A stretch of DNA of 64,000 nt. Origin: Bradyrhizobium quebecense. GTDB lineage: Bacteria > Pseudomonadota > Alphaproteobacteria > Rhizobiales > Xanthobacteraceae. The notes beneath the pieces are model-generated. The model had not been told where the DNA came from and did no database searches. It worked only from the letters and a program-made list of their open reading frames with translations. Both the position numbers and the translations under genes were made by a program. Each line of letters opens with the position of its first letter. The stretch's first letter is position 1. The stretch covers positions 2,666,001-2,730,000 of the forward strand of contig NZ_CP088022.1 in the NCBI RefSeq assembly GCF_013373795.3, written 5' to 3'. Below are positions 1 through 8,836 of the stretch, one piece after another.

Positions 1-1
1 C

Positions 2-316
2 ATCGAGCTCAAGGACGCGTCCGATTTCCGCGAGGGCCAGCGCGGTGCCTGGATGCGGCTGCGCTTTTCCGTCACGGGCCAGGCGGCCAAACCGGAGAGC
101 AAGGAACAAAAGCCGGACGTGAAATCATCCGACCCCGACAGCGAAAAAAATCCGCCGCAAGAGCCGACCAACGGCCCGGCACAGGCGACCAACAATGAAC
201 CAAAGATCCAACGACCAATCCAAGAACCCGATCAGCAAGAACCAAATAACCAAGAGCCAAATGCACAAGAGCCAAGAAGCCAACAGCCAAGAATCAAAGC
301 CGCGACGGGCGACTGA
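2..316 (+). CDS. ntrY: Nitrogen regulation sensor histidine kinase NtrY, C-terminal end (partial)
   Basis: The reading frame is open from the window edge to a TGA at 314-316, so only the last ~104 codons are present. The first residues (IELKDASDFREGQRGAWMRLRFS) fit the end of a HATPase domain after the G2 box. They are followed by a low-complexity Gln/Pro/Asn/Glu tail of about 75 residues with repeated QEP/NQEP units, unlikely to be folded. NtrY is the membrane kinase partner of NtrX, which starts 17 bp downstream. The identity rests mainly on this gene order plus the ATPase end; the kinase core lies outside the window. Confidence 0.8.
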   Translation: MELKDASDFREGQRGAWMRLRFSVTGQAAKPESKEQKPDVKSSDPDSEKNPPQEPTNGPAQATNNEPKIQRPIQEPDQQEPNNQEPNAQEPRSQQPRIKAATGD

Positions 317-333
317 CAACGCAGGTGTAACCC

Positions 334-1704
334 ATGGCAAGTGACATTCTGATTGTCGACGACGAAGCTGACATTCGTGACCTCGTTGCGGGTATCCTGG
401 ACGATGAGGGGTTCTCCACGCGCACCGCGCGCGACAGCGATTCGGCGCTTGCCGAGATCGCCAACCGCCGCCCGAACCTGGTCTTCCTCGACATCTGGCT
501 GCAGGGCTCCAAGCTCGACGGCCTGCAACTGCTCGAGCAGATCAAGAAGGACAATGCCGATCTGCCGGTCGTGATGATCTCCGGCCACGGCAACATCGAA
601 ACCGCCGTCGCGGCGATCAAGCGCGGCGCCTATGACTTCATCGAGAAGCCGTTCAAGTCTGACCGGCTGATCCTGGTCGCGACCCGCGCGCTGGAGACCT
701 CGCGGCTCAAGCGCGAGGTGAAGGAGCTCAAGCAACTGGCGCCGGCCGCGAGCGTCCTGACCGGCCGCTCGGCCTGCATGAACCAGCTGCGCCAGACCAT
801 CGACCGCGCCGCCAAGGCCAACAGCCGTATCCTGATCGTCGGTCCCTCCGGCGCCGGCAAGGAGCTGGCCGCGCGCACGCTGCATCATGCCTCCGGGCGC
901 GCCGAGGGGCCGTTCGTGGTGATCAATGCGGCCGCGATCACGCCGGAGCGCATGGAGATCGAGCTGTTCGGCATCGAGGGATCGAACGGCGAGCAGCAGC
1001 GCAAGGCCGGCGCGCTCGAGGAAGCGCATGGCGGCACGCTGTTCATCGACGAGATCGCGGACATGCCGCGCGAGACCCAGAACAAGATCCTGCGCGTGCT
1101 GGTCGATCAAACCTTCCAGCGCCAGGGCGGCACCGGCAAGGTCCATGTCGACGTCCGCATCATCTCCTCGACCGCGCGCAACCTCGAGGAGGAAATCGCG
1201 GCAGGGCGTTTCCGCGAGGATCTCTATCATCGTCTCTCGGTGGTGCCGATCCGGGTGCCGCCACTGTCGGAGCGCCGTGAGGATATCCCCGAGCTGATCG
1301 ACTATTTCATGGACCAGATCTCGGCGGCCACCGGCCTGCCGAAGCGGCAGATCGGACAGGACGCGATGGCCGTGCTGCAATCGCATGTCTGGCCGGGCAA
1401 CGTCCGCCAGCTCCGCAATAATGTCGAGCGCGTGATGATCCTGGCCGGCGGCGGCCCGGAGGCGATCATTACCGCCGATATGCTGCCGCAGGACGTCGGC
1501 TCCATGGTGCCGGCGATGCCGACCTCCAACAATGGCGAGCACATCATGGGCTTGCCGCTGCGCGAGGCGCGTGAGGTGTTCGAGCGCGATTATCTGATCG
1601 CCCAGATCAGCCGCTTCTCCGGCAACATCTCGCGCACCGCGGAGTTCGTCGGCATGGAGCGCTCAGCACTGCATCGCAAGCTGAAGGCGCTCGGGGTCGG
1701 CTGA
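334..1704 (+). CDS. ntrX: Nitrogen assimilation response regulator NtrX
   Basis: 456 aa. An N-terminal receiver domain (about 4-117, DD at 9-10, phospho-acceptor D53 in LVFLDIW, KP in DFIEKPF) is followed by an AAA+ domain (about 140-370, Walker A GPSGAGKE, Walker B GGTLFIDEIADM) and a C-terminal Fis-type helix-turn-helix. It is the partner of the NtrY kinase in control of nitrogen metabolism and, in other alphaproteobacteria, redox and envelope functions. The GAFTGA loop that contacts sigma-54 is absent: between ELFG and GGTLF the sequence reads IEGSNGEQQRKAGALEEAH. Direct sigma-54 activation is therefore doubtful. The 3' end carries a 17-bp duplication. Confidence 0.95.
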   Translation: MASDILIVDDEADIRDLVAGILDDEGFSTRTARDSDSALAEIANRRPNLVFLDIWLQGSKLDGLQLLEQIKKDNADLPVVMISGHGNIETAVAAIKRGAYDFIEKPFKSDRLILVATRALETSRLKREVKELKQLAPAASVLTGRSACMNQLRQTIDRAAKANSRILIVGPSGAGKELAARTLHHASGRAEGPFVVINAAAITPERMEIELFGIEGSNGEQQRKAGALEEAHGGTLFIDEIADMPRETQNKILRVLVDQTFQRQGGTGKVHVDVRIISSTARNLEEEIAAGRFREDLYHRLSVVPIRVPPLSERREDIPELIDYFMDQISAATGLPKRQIGQDAMAVLQSHVWPGNVRQLRNNVERVMILAGGGPEAIITADMLPQDVGSMVPAMPTSNNGEHIMGLPLREAREVFERDYLIAQISRFSGNISRTAEFVGMERSALHRKLKALGVG

Positions 1705-1721
1705 CGCTCGGGGTCGGCTGA
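1688..1721. repeat. 17-bp perfect tandem duplication across the ntrX stop codon
   Basis: CGCTCGGGGTCGGCTGA occurs at 1688-1704 and again directly at 1705-1721. The first copy contains the ntrX stop codon, so the protein end is unchanged and the second copy is untranslated. It looks like a slippage duplication. Confidence 0.9.
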
Positions 1722-2095
1722 ACCTCGATCAGCCTCGGCCGGCAATCGCCGGCGGCTTGGTGCGAAGCCTCGGCGGTCACCCGCCGGGGACGCAGGGCCA
1801 GGCTCGGGTCCGGGTGGGCCGGCCAGCGAGGCGAGGGCGGGGCCGGTACAACCGGGGGATTTATCCACTCTCCACGAGAATATTCGTCTCTTTCCCTGCA
1901 CTTTCTTAGAATTGCCACCGTGTTCCTACCGACTGCACCGCGAACCGGCTTGCCTAAAAACCGCGCGTGGCCTCTAATCCTACCGCTACGCCTGCCAGAG
2001 GGGGATCTCAGGGCAGGTGGGCGACCGGAGGAGGCTCCGTTAGAGAGCCGCAACCGGTTCAATAAAAAGAAGCACAAGCTTGCGGGACAAAAACA
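1722..2095. other. Intergenic region between ntrX and hfq
   Basis: About 370 bp without a supportable gene. A short GC hairpin (GCCGGC at 1738-1743 and 1748-1753, 4-nt loop) follows ntrX but has no T run. The stretch near hfq becomes A-rich (2060-2095). Hfq promoters should lie here, but I cannot assign boxes with confidence. Confidence 0.5.
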
Positions 2096-2344
2096 ATGGC
2101 GGCAGACCGCGCACAAAATCTACAAGACACCTTCCTTAATCATGTTCGTAAAACAAAAACGCCACTGACGATATTTCTGGTCAACGGGGTAAAGCTGCAG
2201 GGCATTGTCACATGGTTCGACAATTTCTGCTTGCTGCTGCGGCGCGACGGTCACTCGCAGCTTGTCTACAAGCACGCGATCTCGACCATCATGCCCGGCG
2301 CTCCGATTCAGCTGTTCGAAGGTGGTGAGGACGCACCGGCTTGA
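2096..2344 (+). CDS. hfq: RNA chaperone Hfq
   Basis: 82 aa, the usual length for alphaproteobacterial Hfq. The Sm1 motif ([11 protein letters not shown], then [21 protein letters not shown]) and the Sm2 motif YKHAIST are intact. It forms a hexameric ring that pairs small RNAs with mRNAs and, in rhizobia, also affects nitrogen-fixation regulators. ATG at 2096 is preceded by GCGGGA at suitable spacing. hflX begins 11 bp downstream, so the two are probably cotranscribed. Confidence 0.98.
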   Translation: MAADRAQNLQDTFLNHVRKTKTPLTIFLVNGVKLQGIVTWFDNFCLLLRRDGHSQLVYKHAISTIMPGAPIQLFEGGEDAPA

Positions 2345-2355
2345 GAGTGAACTGA

Positions 2356-3750
2356 TTGGAACCCTTCAATCCTGAAGGGGGCGTCGACCGGACCAAGTCT
2401 AGGCCCGGGTCGGCGGGGGACTTGAGCACCGGGCGGGTGATCGTCATCGGCCCGTACCTGCGCATGCGCCGTGGCGACGGCGATGCGCAAACGGATTCCT
2501 CTGTCCGCGACTACGAAGCGCGGATCGAGGAAGCCGCCGGCCTCGCCGGTGCGATCGACCTCACTGTGGTGGAATCCGTCGTCGCGCCGATCAGCCAGAT
2601 CCGGCCCGCGACCTATCTCGGCAAGGGCAAGGTCGAGGAGATCAACGGCCTCGTCGCCGGCGACAAGGTCGAGCTCGTGGTGATGGATTGCGCGTTGTCG
2701 CCGATCCAGCAGCGCAACCTCGAGAAGGCCTGGAGCACCAAGGTGCTCGACCGCACCGGCCTGATCCTGGAAATCTTCGGCCGCCGCGCCAAGACCAAGG
2801 AAGGCGCGCTGCAGGTCGAGCTTGCCCATCTCAATTACCAGCGCAGCCGCCTGGTGCGGTCGTGGACCCATCTCGAACGCCAGCGCGGCGGCTTCGGCTT
2901 CATGGGCGGTCCGGGCGAGACCCAGATCGAGGCCGACCGCCGCCTGATTGGCGATCGCATCACGCGGCTTGAGAACGAGCTGAAGAAGGTGCAGGCGACG
3001 CGGCGGTTGCATCGCGCCGGACGCCAGCGCGTGCCGTACCGCGTGGTGGCGCTGGTCGGCTACACCAATGCCGGCAAATCAACCCTGTTCAACCGCCTGA
3101 CGCGCGCCGACGTGCAGGCCGCGGACATGCTGTTTGCGACGCTCGACCCGACCCTGCGCGCGCTCAACCTGCCGCATGGCGGCAAGGCGATGCTGTCGGA
3201 CACGGTCGGCTTCATCTCCAATCTGCCGACCCAGCTGGTGGCCGCGTTCCGCGCCACGCTGGAGGAGGTGCTGGAAGCCGACATCATCCTGCATGTCCGC
3301 GACATCTCCCATGAGGATGCGGAGGCGCAGGAGCGCGACGTCGAGGCGGTGCTGCACCAGCTCGGCATCGATCCCGACGCCGATGGCGGCCAGCGCATCA
3401 TCGAGGTCTGGAACAAGATCGATCGCTTCGATCCGGAGGAACGGGACAATCTGCGCAACATCGCCGCGCGCCGGCCGCCGGAGCGGCCGTGCTTCCTGGT
3501 CTCGGCCGTCACAGGCGAGGGGATCAATGAGCTCTTGACCGCGATCGAGGATCGCCTCGCGGCCAAGCGCATCACGCTCAATCTTTCGATCGATGCCTCC
3601 GACGGCGCCGGCATCAGCTGGCTGCATCGCAATGCCGAGGTCCTGAACAAGGAGCTCAATGGCGAGCGCTTCGACATGACGGTGCGGGTCGACGAGACCA
3701 AGCGCGACATCGTCATGTCACGATTCGATGCTCTGCCGCACGGGATGTAG
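2356..3750 (+). CDS. hflX: Ribosome-associated GTPase HflX
   Basis: 464 aa starting at TTG 2356 just after hfq. The N-terminal HflX domain has the glycine-rich GGFGFMGGPGETQIE segment (about 178-192), followed by the G domain: G1 GYTNAGKST, G3 DTVGF and G4 NKID. HflX binds the 50S subunit and splits stalled ribosomes, for example after heat stress. The hfq-hflX order is conserved in proteobacteria. TTG is the only initiator close to hfq that keeps the N-terminal residues, but an internal start cannot be excluded. Confidence 0.95.
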   Translation: MEPFNPEGGVDRTKSRPGSAGDLSTGRVIVIGPYLRMRRGDGDAQTDSSVRDYEARIEEAAGLAGAIDLTVVESVVAPISQIRPATYLGKGKVEEINGLVAGDKVELVVMDCALSPIQQRNLEKAWSTKVLDRTGLILEIFGRRAKTKEGALQVELAHLNYQRSRLVRSWTHLERQRGGFGFMGGPGETQIEADRRLIGDRITRLENELKKVQATRRLHRAGRQRVPYRVVALVGYTNAGKSTLFNRLTRADVQAADMLFATLDPTLRALNLPHGGKAMLSDTVGFISNLPTQLVAAFRATLEEVLEADIILHVRDISHEDAEAQERDVEAVLHQLGIDPDADGGQRIIEVWNKIDRFDPEERDNLRNIAARRPPERPCFLVSAVTGEGINELLTAIEDRLAAKRITLNLSIDASDGAGISWLHRNAEVLNKELNGERFDMTVRVDETKRDIVMSRFDALPHGM

Positions 3751-3783
3751 CGTCCCGGGAATCCGCGGCGGCAAGGGGGATCG

Positions 3784-4959
3784 ATGTTCAACCGTCGAAC
3801 ATTTCTCGGCGGCGGCCTGGCGAGCGCTGCGGTCGCAGGGATCGCAAAGCGTGGGGATGCCGACAACGCTGCTTTCGTCGACGCACCCGCGCTCCGGCCG
3901 GTTCTTGCGCGTCCGGACCGCATGTTTCGTGTCACCGTCTGCCTGCGTCCGTTCCGCGCTGCCGGTCCGCGCATCGAAGCGGAATGGATCGACGGCAAAT
4001 ATGTCGTCCACAATTACGGACACGGCGGCAGCGGCTGGTCGCTGTCCTGGGGCGCCGCGCAGGAGGCCGTGCCGCTCGCCCTGCAATTGAGCGCGCGCAA
4101 CGTTGCCGTCCTCGGCGCCGGCGCGATCGGTCTGACGACGGCGATCACCGCCCAGAGGATGGGCGCGACCGTCACGATCTACGCCAAGGAGCGCTTCCCG
4201 CAGGTGCGCTCGGCGCGTGCGACCGGGGACTGGTCGCCGGATTCGCGTATCGCGATGGAAGCAGACGTCACGCCGGACTTTGCCGACCGCTGGGAGCGGA
4301 TGGCGCGCACGACCTTTGCCACCCATCAAAGCTATCTCGGCCTTGCCGGCAATCCGATCGAATGGACCGATCGCTATTTGCTGTCCGACGATGCACCTGA
4401 TGCCGACGGCCGTCCGCACAGGCGCCAGCATGCCGCGGGCGACGGCTCGAGGAAATTCCTCGAATTGCGCGGCCGGGTCAGGTCGCTCACGCCACGATGG
4501 GATTTGCTGGCCGCCGGATCAAATCCGTTTCCCGCACCATACGCGTGGAAAAGCGCCTCGCTCACCTACAACGTCACGGATCTCTACCGTCAGCTCGAAG
4601 CTGAGTTTCAGCGCGCCGGCGGGCTGTTCGTGCCGATCGAACTGCACACGCCGTCCGATCTTTCGAAGATCCGCGAAACCGTCATTGTCAACTGCGCCGG
4701 CTACGGCGCCCGTGCGTTGTTTCGTGACGAGAGCATCGTTCCGGTGCGCGGCCAGATCGCCTGGCTCATTCCTCAGCCGGATGTCAATTACGGCGTCTTC
4801 TACCGTAACCTCAGCGTCCTCGGCCGACGCGACGGCATCGTCGTCCAGCCGGTCGGCGACAACGACTATTTCGGCTTCAACGACGACAACGAAACGCCGG
4901 ATCTTGCCGCCGCGCGCCAGGCGGTGGACGACGCCGCGAAACTGTTCAGCCGGGCCTGA
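3784..4959 (+). CDS. Tat-exported FAD-dependent oxidoreductase, D-amino-acid-oxidase type with permuted segment order
   Basis: 391 aa; ATG preceded by AAGGGGGA. A Tat-like signal (NRRTFLGGG plus hydrophobic stretch) opens the protein. Residues ~48-100 carry LRPFR (54-58) and HNYGHGG (76-82), motifs that lie at the C terminus of classical D-amino-acid oxidases. The Rossmann motif GAGAIG comes after them at 111-116, and the protein ends after PVRGQ and DNDYFGFND. The gene therefore looks like a circularly permuted DAAO-fold enzyme. Both FAD-binding and substrate-arginine segments are kept, so oxidase or dehydrogenase activity on a D-amino acid or related amine is plausible; the substrate is unknown. 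Confidence 0.75.
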   Translation: MFNRRTFLGGGLASAAVAGIAKRGDADNAAFVDAPALRPVLARPDRMFRVTVCLRPFRAAGPRIEAEWIDGKYVVHNYGHGGSGWSLSWGAAQEAVPLALQLSARNVAVLGAGAIGLTTAITAQRMGATVTIYAKERFPQVRSARATGDWSPDSRIAMEADVTPDFADRWERMARTTFATHQSYLGLAGNPIEWTDRYLLSDDAPDADGRPHRRQHAAGDGSRKFLELRGRVRSLTPRWDLLAAGSNPFPAPYAWKSASLTYNVTDLYRQLEAEFQRAGGLFVPIELHTPSDLSKIRETVIVNCAGYGARALFRDESIVPVRGQIAWLIPQPDVNYGVFYRNLSVLGRRDGIVVQPVGDNDYFGFNDDNETPDLAAARQAVDDAAKLFSRA

Positions 4960-5117
4960 TCGGCCCTCCGGCACGGCACCTCGCAATCTCCCGAAATGTG
5001 ACGGCGCCGTGACGCGGCCTCGCTCGACCGCGCCTGCGACGTGCCGCCGCACTTTCTGTTTGAAATCTGCGCCGCCTTGGTTCATTGCGCTGCTGGACGC
5101 AAAGCCGAGGCGGATCG

Positions 5118-6488
5118 ATGCAGGACACCAGCGAAACCATCACCCACGACACGCTCGCCGGCCAGAACGGGGACCTTGCCCATGTGCGGGCGCCCGAGAT
5201 CGTCGATGCCCTCAATGCCTGGGAGCCGGCGGATGCGGCGAAGCTGCTGCAATCGCTGCCGGCCGAGAAGGCGATCGAGGTGCTCGACCTGCCCGGGCTC
5301 GACAACACCTGCGAGATCCTGGCCGAGCTGCCGAAGGACACGGCGGTGTCGCTGCTGTCGGGCGTTTCCGACGACCGCGCCGCCGACATCTTCAAGGAAC
5401 TGGTCGAGCCGCTGCGCACCACGCTGCTGAACGGCCTCAATCCGGATACCCGCAACGTCATCTCCGGGCTGCTGGCCTATCCCGAACGCAGCGCCGGCAG
5501 CATCATGACGACCGAATTCGTCAGCGTGCCCTCGAACTGGACCATCGCCGAGGTCCTGCATCACATCCGGATGGTCGAGCGCACCCGCGAGACCGTCTAC
5601 TCGATCTTCGTGATCGACCCGATCAAGAAGACGCTGATCCAGGCGGTGCCGCTGCGCCGCCTGATCTCGGCCGACCCGCATGCCAATGTGCTCACCGCGG
5701 CACCGGCGCGGAAGCCGCTGATGATCTCGCCGGAGGCCGACCGCATGGAGGCGGCGCGGCTGATCTCGCGCTACGATCTGCTCGCGGTCGCCGTCGTCGA
5801 CGGCCCCGGTCATATCCTCGGCATCGTCACGGTCGACGACGTCATCGACGCCATCGTCGAGGAATCGACCGAGGACGCCCAGAAGTTCGGCGGCATGGAA
5901 GCGATCGATGAGCCTTATCTGCGGATCGGCTTCCTCGAAATGATCAAGAAGCGCGGCGGCTGGCTGTGCGCGCTGTTCCTCTCGGAAATGCTGACCGCAA
6001 CGGCGATGCAGTCGTACCAGAGCGAGCTCGAGAAGGCGATCGTCCTGACGCTGTTCATCCCGTTGATCATGAGCTCCGGCGGCAATTCCGGCTCCCAGGC
6101 TACCTCGCTCCTGATCCGATCGCTGGCGTTGCATGAGGTGCGGCTGCGCGACTGGTGGCGCGTCGCCTTGCGCGAACTGCCGACCGGAATCGTGCTCGGC
6201 TCCATTCTGGGGGTGATCGGCATCGTCAGGATCACGCTCTGGCAGACGCTTGGCCTGTTCGACTACGGCCCGCATTGGATGCTGGTGGCCATGACCGTCG
6301 GCGCCGCGCTGGTCGGCATCGTCACCTTCGGCTCGCTGTCCGGATCGATGCTGCCGTTCATCCTTAAACGCATCGGTTTCGATCCTGCGAGCGCGTCCGC
6401 GCCCTTCGTCGCGACGCTGGTCGACGTCACCGGCCTCGTGATCTATTTCGGCGTTGCTGCCGTGATCCTGCATGGGACGCTGTTGTAG
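5118..6488 (+). CDS. mgtE: Magnesium transporter MgtE
   Basis: 456 aa from ATG 5118 (MQDTSETIT); an upstream in-frame ATG at 5085 is less likely. The protein has the MgtE N-domain of short helical repeats (about 20-140, LLQSLPAEKAIEVLD), tandem CBS domains (about 145-265, with GIVTVDDVIDAI) and a C-terminal five-helix membrane region (about 290-456) with the family motif SSGGNSGSQATSL. It imports Mg2+ and is gated by cytosolic Mg2+ binding to the N and CBS domains. No Mg riboswitch is visible upstream. Confidence 0.95.
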   Translation: MQDTSETITHDTLAGQNGDLAHVRAPEIVDALNAWEPADAAKLLQSLPAEKAIEVLDLPGLDNTCEILAELPKDTAVSLLSGVSDDRAADIFKELVEPLRTTLLNGLNPDTRNVISGLLAYPERSAGSIMTTEFVSVPSNWTIAEVLHHIRMVERTRETVYSIFVIDPIKKTLIQAVPLRRLISADPHANVLTAAPARKPLMISPEADRMEAARLISRYDLLAVAVVDGPGHILGIVTVDDVIDAIVEESTEDAQKFGGMEAIDEPYLRIGFLEMIKKRGGWLCALFLSEMLTATAMQSYQSELEKAIVLTLFIPLIMSSGGNSGSQATSLLIRSLALHEVRLRDWWRVALRELPTGIVLGSILGVIGIVRITLWQTLGLFDYGPHWMLVAMTVGAALVGIVTFGSLSGSMLPFILKRIGFDPASASAPFVATLVDVTGLVIYFGVAAVILHGTLL

Positions 6489-6613
6489 GGCGTGTCCACC
6501 GCCACGAGTCGCCGCCGCGAAACGGCAGCGATGGAGCCGAAACGTCTCCAAAACCTGACGACATCCGAATTGTTCGTGGAAGGCGGTAGTCTCGTGAACC
6601 AAGGAAAAGGTTC

Positions 6614-6742
6614 ATGGCCCACGGCGAAAATAATTACCTTGCAGCTCCCGGCGCGCAGCGGGAGGATTTGCATGGCCGGGCCGTCCACGAGATCGCGCAA
6701 AGTCGAGAGCATGGATCGTTGGAAGGCTGGTCTCTGAACTAG
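6614..6742 (+). CDS. Possible small protein, 42 aa, unknown
   Basis: ATG 6614 follows AAGGAAAAGG, a fair ribosome-binding site, and the frame ends at TAG 6740-6742. The product is hydrophilic, rich in Glu/His/Arg (REDLHGRAVHEIAQSREHG), with no membrane segment or metal-ligand pattern that I recognise. It lies in the 334-bp gap between mgtE and the MBL gene. The competing overlapping frame at 6492-6737 has no good start signal. Real only if conserved in relatives. Confidence 0.35.
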   Translation: MAHGENNYLAAPGAQREDLHGRAVHEIAQSREHGSLEGWSLN

Positions 6743-6822
6743 GCAGGTCCAGTCCGGCTCGATAGCGACTGGTCGCCTCTCAGGAATTCCTCAATCGTTG
6801 CGTTTGAACAGGAGGAACTTCC

Positions 6823-7860
6823 ATGTATCTCAAATCAAGTTTTCTTTTCGCGGTCGTTCTCGCAGGGATCGCTGCCGTATTAGGCACTGCAACACGTGCG
6901 GCCGAGCCGGCGGCCCGGATCACCATCCTGTACGATGCGTTCGGTACCGACGCCGCGATGACAAAGGATTGGGGCTTCTCCGCCCTCGTTGAAGTCGGCG
7001 GAAAGCGCATCCTGTTCGATACCGGGGACAACGCGACGATCTTCGCGGCCAATGTCAAGGCAAAGGATGTGGACCTCACCAAGCTCGATTTCGTCGTGTT
7101 GTCTCACCGGCACTCAGATCACATGGCGGGCCTGAGCTATGTCTTAGGCGTCAATCCAAAGATCAAGATTTATGCCCCCAAGGAGGGATTTGGCATCTAC
7201 GGCTCGTCGCTGCCGTCGAGCTTCTACCGCAAGGACGAGTCGTTGCCGCCGGAGATGAGGTACTATGACGGCAAGCCACCAGAGATCATGAAATTCGGTG
7301 CTGCCTGGGCGGATGCCAACTTCGAGTTGATCGACCAAACGACCGAAATCGCACCTGGCATTACACTCATAGCTCTGATTTCAGATCTGCCGGGAACGAA
7401 GGAGCTCAAGGAACTGTCCCTGGCGGTGAATACTGCAGATGGAATCGTGCTCGTGGTTGGCTGCTCGCATCCTGGAATCGAGCGCATCGTCGAGGCTGCG
7501 GCAGCAATCAACCCCAGGATTCGGCTGATCGCCGGAGGCTTCCACCTGGTCACCGCCCCTGACGAGGTGATCACGAAAGTGACGGCCGCGCTGCAAGACC
7601 GTTTCAAGGTCGAAAGCATCGCCCCCGGACACTGCACCGGCGAGCCAACATTCGCTGCCCTGAAGAAGGCATTTGGCGACAAGTACATTTATGCCGGCGC
7701 CGGCACGTCAATTGCTATCGGTGCCGAAGGAAGTTCGAACATGAAGCGCGGCGAGGGAATGACCCCCGACGACCTCAGGGTCTATCGCAAGCTGGCGGTC
7801 CGGAATGATCCGTTCGGTGTCATGCGCGCGCAAGCCCGACGGGCTGGAGCAGATCTCTAG
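6823..7860 (+). CDS. Exported MBL-fold metallohydrolase (COG1237-like)
   Basis: 345 aa with AGGAGGAAC upstream of ATG 6823. A signal peptide (about 1-26, ending TRAAEP) predicts export. The metallo-beta-lactamase core shows FDTGDN, the metal motif HRHSDH (about 93-98), then GCSHPG, GGFHL and PGHCTGE. This layout resembles the COG1237 group, whose archaeal member makes a methanopterin-pathway phosphoribosyl aminobenzene, but an exported bacterial relative probably hydrolyses another ester or lactone. Codon use is somewhat less GC-biased than in neighbours, which hints at transfer. Confidence 0.8.
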   Translation: MYLKSSFLFAVVLAGIAAVLGTATRAAEPAARITILYDAFGTDAAMTKDWGFSALVEVGGKRILFDTGDNATIFAANVKAKDVDLTKLDFVVLSHRHSDHMAGLSYVLGVNPKIKIYAPKEGFGIYGSSLPSSFYRKDESLPPEMRYYDGKPPEIMKFGAAWADANFELIDQTTEIAPGITLIALISDLPGTKELKELSLAVNTADGIVLVVGCSHPGIERIVEAAAAINPRIRLIAGGFHLVTAPDEVITKVTAALQDRFKVESIAPGHCTGEPTFAALKKAFGDKYIYAGAGTSIAIGAEGSSNMKRGEGMTPDDLRVYRKLAVRNDPFGVMRAQARRAGADL

Positions 7861-7892
7861 GCGGAGTTTCGAGGCGCGCGAGGAGAGAAAAT

Positions 7893-8708
7893 CTACGTCG
7901 TGCGCTTCGCCTCATTCCACAGCGCGTCCATTTCCTCCAGCGACGCGCCCTCGAGCGAGCGTCCCTTCGCAGCGAGGGCCTTTTCGATATAGGCAAACCG
8001 CCGCTCGAACTTTGCGTTGGTCGCGCGCAGCGCGGTTTCCGGATCGGCGTCGACGTGGCGGGCGAGGTTGACCAGCGCGAACATCAGGTCGCCCGTCTCC
8101 TCCGCGATCTCGGCTCTGTCGTTGCGGTCGAGCGCGGCCTCGATCTCGTCGGCCTCCTCGCGGATCTTGGCGAGCACCGCGCGCGGGTCGTTCCAGTCGA
8201 AGCCGACCGTGGACGCCTTGCGCTGCAGCTCCATCGCGCGTGTCAAGGCAGGGAGGCCCGCCTTCACGCTGGCGAGCAAGGATGTGTGCGCGGTCTCGTC
8301 CGGCGGCCGCCGCGCGGCGCGCTCGGCCTTCTCCTCGGCCTTGATGCGCTCCCAGGCGCTCTTGACGCCGGCGGGCTGGATGTTGCCGTCCTTGTCGGCA
8401 AAGACGTGCGGATGACGGCGGATCATCTTCTTCGTGATCGCCTCGACCACGTCGCCGAACGCAAACGCGTTCTGCTCCTCGGCCATCCTTGCGTGATAGA
8501 CCACCTGCAGCAGGAGGTCGCCGAGCTCCTCGCGTAAATCCTCGAAATCGCCGCGCGCGATCGCATCCGCGACTTCATAGGCCTCCTCGATCGTGTAGGG
8601 CGCGATCGTTTCAAAATTCTGTTCGAGGTCCCAGGGGCAGCCGGTCACCGGCGTGCGCAGCGCAGCCATGATCTCGATCAGGCGGGAAATGTCGCGGGAA
8701 GGGGTCAT
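7893..8708 (-). CDS. mazG: Nucleoside triphosphate pyrophosphohydrolase MazG
   Basis: 271 aa with two MazG domains. The N-terminal domain has CPWDLEQ and EEAYEVADAI...EELGDLLLQVVYHA; the C-terminal domain has EEADEIEAAL...EETGDLMFALVNLAR. The EExxE and ExxD residues that bind Mg2+ are intact in both. MazG hydrolyses (d)NTPs to monophosphates plus PPi and clears damaged nucleotides. Divergent from queC across 128 bp. In relatives mazG often sits close to hflX; here the oxidoreductase, mgtE and MBL genes lie between. Confidence 0.95.
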   Translation of the reverse strand: MTPSRDISRLIEIMAALRTPVTGCPWDLEQNFETIAPYTIEEAYEVADAIARGDFEDLREELGDLLLQVVYHARMAEEQNAFAFGDVVEAITKKMIRRHPHVFADKDGNIQPAGVKSAWERIKAEEKAERAARRPPDETAHTSLLASVKAGLPALTRAMELQRKASTVGFDWNDPRAVLAKIREEADEIEAALDRNDRAEIAEETGDLMFALVNLARHVDADPETALRATNAKFERRFAYIEKALAAKGRSLEGASLEEMDALWNEAKRTT

Positions 8709-8836
8709 CGGGCACCGGACTGTGAGCGGTATATGCCTTATGCCAAATCAGCCCCGTCGATCCCAGCAAAACGCGCCGGAATCGCGGCGCTGTCCACCGA
8801 TTGGCCGTCGCGCCAAGGAGTGGTAAAGCGCGTTCC

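Noticed and set aside
6492..6737. 81-codon frame after mgtE
   Set aside because: No SD and composition of random frame; the overlapping 6614-6742 frame has a better start.
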